Positions 38,500 to 39,583 of a stretch of 39,583 nucleotides of DNA are shown in pieces. The stretch's first letter is position 1. Each line of letters starts with the position of its first letter. Source of the DNA: an uncultured Clostridia bacterium (GTDB lineage: Bacteria > Bacillota > Clostridia > TANB77 > CAG-508); assembly GCA_947628605.1 (NCBI GenBank), contig CANRAM010000004.1, forward strand, positions 1 through 39,583, read 5' to 3'. The notes below the pieces were generated by a model. That model was given only the letters and a program-made list of their open reading frames with translations. It ran no database searches and was not told the DNA's origin. The translations under genes and the position numbers were made by a program.

Positions 38500-39432
38500 A
38501 TGGAAGAAAAAATGGAAATTATGGATCTTCTTCAAAATAAACAATTACTTGAAAATGAATTAAAATCACTTGCTTATGGTTCAGTTGAAATAAGAGAAAA
38601 AGATTCAAACAAATATATATATGTACATTATAGAGAAGATGGAGTAGCTTTAACAAAATATGTTGGAGAATACTCAGAAGAATTATATAATTTAATATTA
38701 AACAATAGCATTAAGGCAAAAGAGTTAAAAAAGCAAATAAGAGAAATAAACAAAAAATTAAAACAATTAAATTATATAGAAGAAGAACTTTCTGAAAAAG
38801 TAGAGCAAAATATAGATTTTGCCAAAAGACATTTAGTAGATACCATTTATAAACAAGCAATATTAGAGGGAGTTGCAACAACATTTGCAGATACAGAAAG
38901 CATTATTGAAGGTGGAAAAGTAAATAATATGACATCAGAAGATATATTAAAAATAGTAAATTTAAAACATGCATGGGAATTCATACTAAATAAAAATGTT
39001 ATATTAGTAGATAATAATTTTGCATTATTATGTGAAATTAACAAAATGGTGGAAGAAGGATTTTACTATTCAGCAGGAAAGGTTAGAAATGTCCCAGTAA
39101 CAATAGGTGGAACAACATGGAAACCAGATTTACCAATTGAAAGCATTATAAAAGAAGAATTGAACCAAATTTTTAATAAAAAATTAGATGATGTTGATAC
39201 AGCTATAGAACTTTTATTATATACAATGAAAAAGCAAATATTTATAGATGGAAATAAAAGAACATCAGTAATTTATAGCAATCATTATCTGATTTCAAAA
39301 GGAAAAGGAATTATAGCAATCCCAGCAGAATTAACAGAAGAATTTAAAGATTTACTTATTCCATATTATGAAGGAAAAGATGAAAAACAAATAAAGAAAT
39401 TTATAAAAGAAAAATGTTATATGAAAATATAG
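38500..39432 (+). CDS. Fic-family protein with Gln in place of the catalytic His
   Basis: 310 residues. The N-terminal half has charged helices (about 70-110). The Fic domain follows with 'SIIEGGKVNN' near 146-155, resembling the inhibitory-helix motif, and the core 'QIFIDGNKRTS' (Q246 to S256). Canonical Fic enzymes have HPFxDGNxR; here the catalytic His is Gln and the Pro is Ile, while the nucleotide-binding FxDGNKR is kept. AMP transfer by the standard mechanism is therefore doubtful. The gene has its own promoter and operator and lies in the accessory segment after the broken glucan synthase. A role in phage defence or a toxin-antitoxin pair with the next gene is possible but unproven. 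No in-frame CGG. Confidence 0.85.
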   Translation: MEEKMEIMDLLQNKQLLENELKSLAYGSVEIREKDSNKYIYVHYREDGVALTKYVGEYSEELYNLILNNSIKAKELKKQIREINKKLKQLNYIEEELSEKVEQNIDFAKRHLVDTIYKQAILEGVATTFADTESIIEGGKVNNMTSEDILKIVNLKHAWEFILNKNVILVDNNFALLCEINKMVEEGFYYSAGKVRNVPVTIGGTTWKPDLPIESIIKEELNQIFNKKLDDVDTAIELLLYTMKKQIFIDGNKRTSVIYSNHYLISKGKGIIAIPAELTEEFKDLLIPYYEGKDEKQIKKFIKEKCYMKI

Positions 39433-39480
39433 AATAAAGTCAATAGTCCGGTTTTGTAAAATAAGTTATGTATTTGGAGC

Positions 39481-39498
39481 TGTTCACTTTTGTGAACA
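39481..39498. promoter_or_regulatory. Perfect TGTTCAC/GTGAACA palindrome
   Basis: A 7-base perfect inverted repeat around TTTT, 24 bases before the last gene. With no T-run after it, an operator or leader hairpin is more likely than a terminator. Confidence 0.4.
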
Positions 39499-39522
39499 CC
39501 ATTTAGAAATAAAGGAGTAAAT

Positions 39523-39583
39523 ATGGGAGAATATAATGGAAGAATAAATGTATCAAAAGACACAATGCTATTTGTAGTAAATA
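39523..39583 (+). CDS. Start of an unknown gene, cut by window end
   Basis: ATG 39523 follows AAGGAG by 5-6 bases and opens 'MGEYNGRINVSKDTML' to the window edge (20 codons). It lies 90 bases after the Fic gene and may be its partner. Too short to identify. Confidence 0.6.
   Translation, partial: MGEYNGRINVSKDTMLFVVN

Overview
The window is about 27% GC, and every gene I can support reads on the + strand. A SpoIIE phosphatase, Gram-positive surface proteins with C-terminal anchors, strong GGAGG ribosome binding sites and consensus sigma-A promoters point to a spore-forming, low-GC Firmicute, most likely an uncultured clostridial lineage. No phylogenetic test was possible.

Layout. 1-333: tail of a PD-(D/E)XK (Rpn-type) nuclease. 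722-10984: two co-transcribed giant surface proteins; the second starts with a thioester (TQXA) domain. 11175-12473: DUF4143-type ATPase. 12684-15176: spoIIE. 15263-16784: WG-repeat lipo- or membrane-anchored protein. 16838-18073: unknown tail-anchored protein. 18129-22864: housekeeping run acpS, tatD, yqeK, murF, ddl, DUF1934. 22932-23831: DnaJ/CbpA-like chaperone. 24038-26971: operon of two unknown small proteins and an orphan VirD4-type ATPase. 27092-27286: long inverted-repeat element. 27369-30360: SbcD/SbcC-like (YhaO/YhaN-like) pair. 30487-38194: cyclic beta-glucan synthase-like giant enzyme, cut off at its 3' end. 38195-39583: accessory segment with hairpins, a Fic-family gene under a four-copy operator, and the start of another gene.

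Main result. Five genes look frameshifted: the first surface protein (1 site), the WG protein (1), tatD (1), the VirD4 ATPase (2) and the glucan synthase (4). All nine breaks are the same event. The 0-frame reaches a CGG codon, and the rest of the protein continues in the +1 frame from the GGN (Gly) that begins at the second base of that CGG. The four bases CGGN therefore give one residue. I hand-checked the other CGG triplets inside genes, about 77. All straddle a codon boundary (NNC|GGN or NCG|GNN), and none is an in-frame codon. CGG therefore seems not to be an ordinary sense codon in this organism but a +1 frameshift or quadruplet signal. One site lies inside the P-loop of the VirD4 ATPase, and others restore conserved motifs of the glucan synthase and TatD. 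The P-site codon before CGG varies freely, which argues against classic P-site slippage and favours A-site or quadruplet decoding, or an unassigned CGG. The alternatives, systematic sequencing error or many pseudogenes, predict breaks in other phases, and I see none.

The merged proteins described below assume this +1 reading. Residue numbers in split genes count CGGN as one residue.
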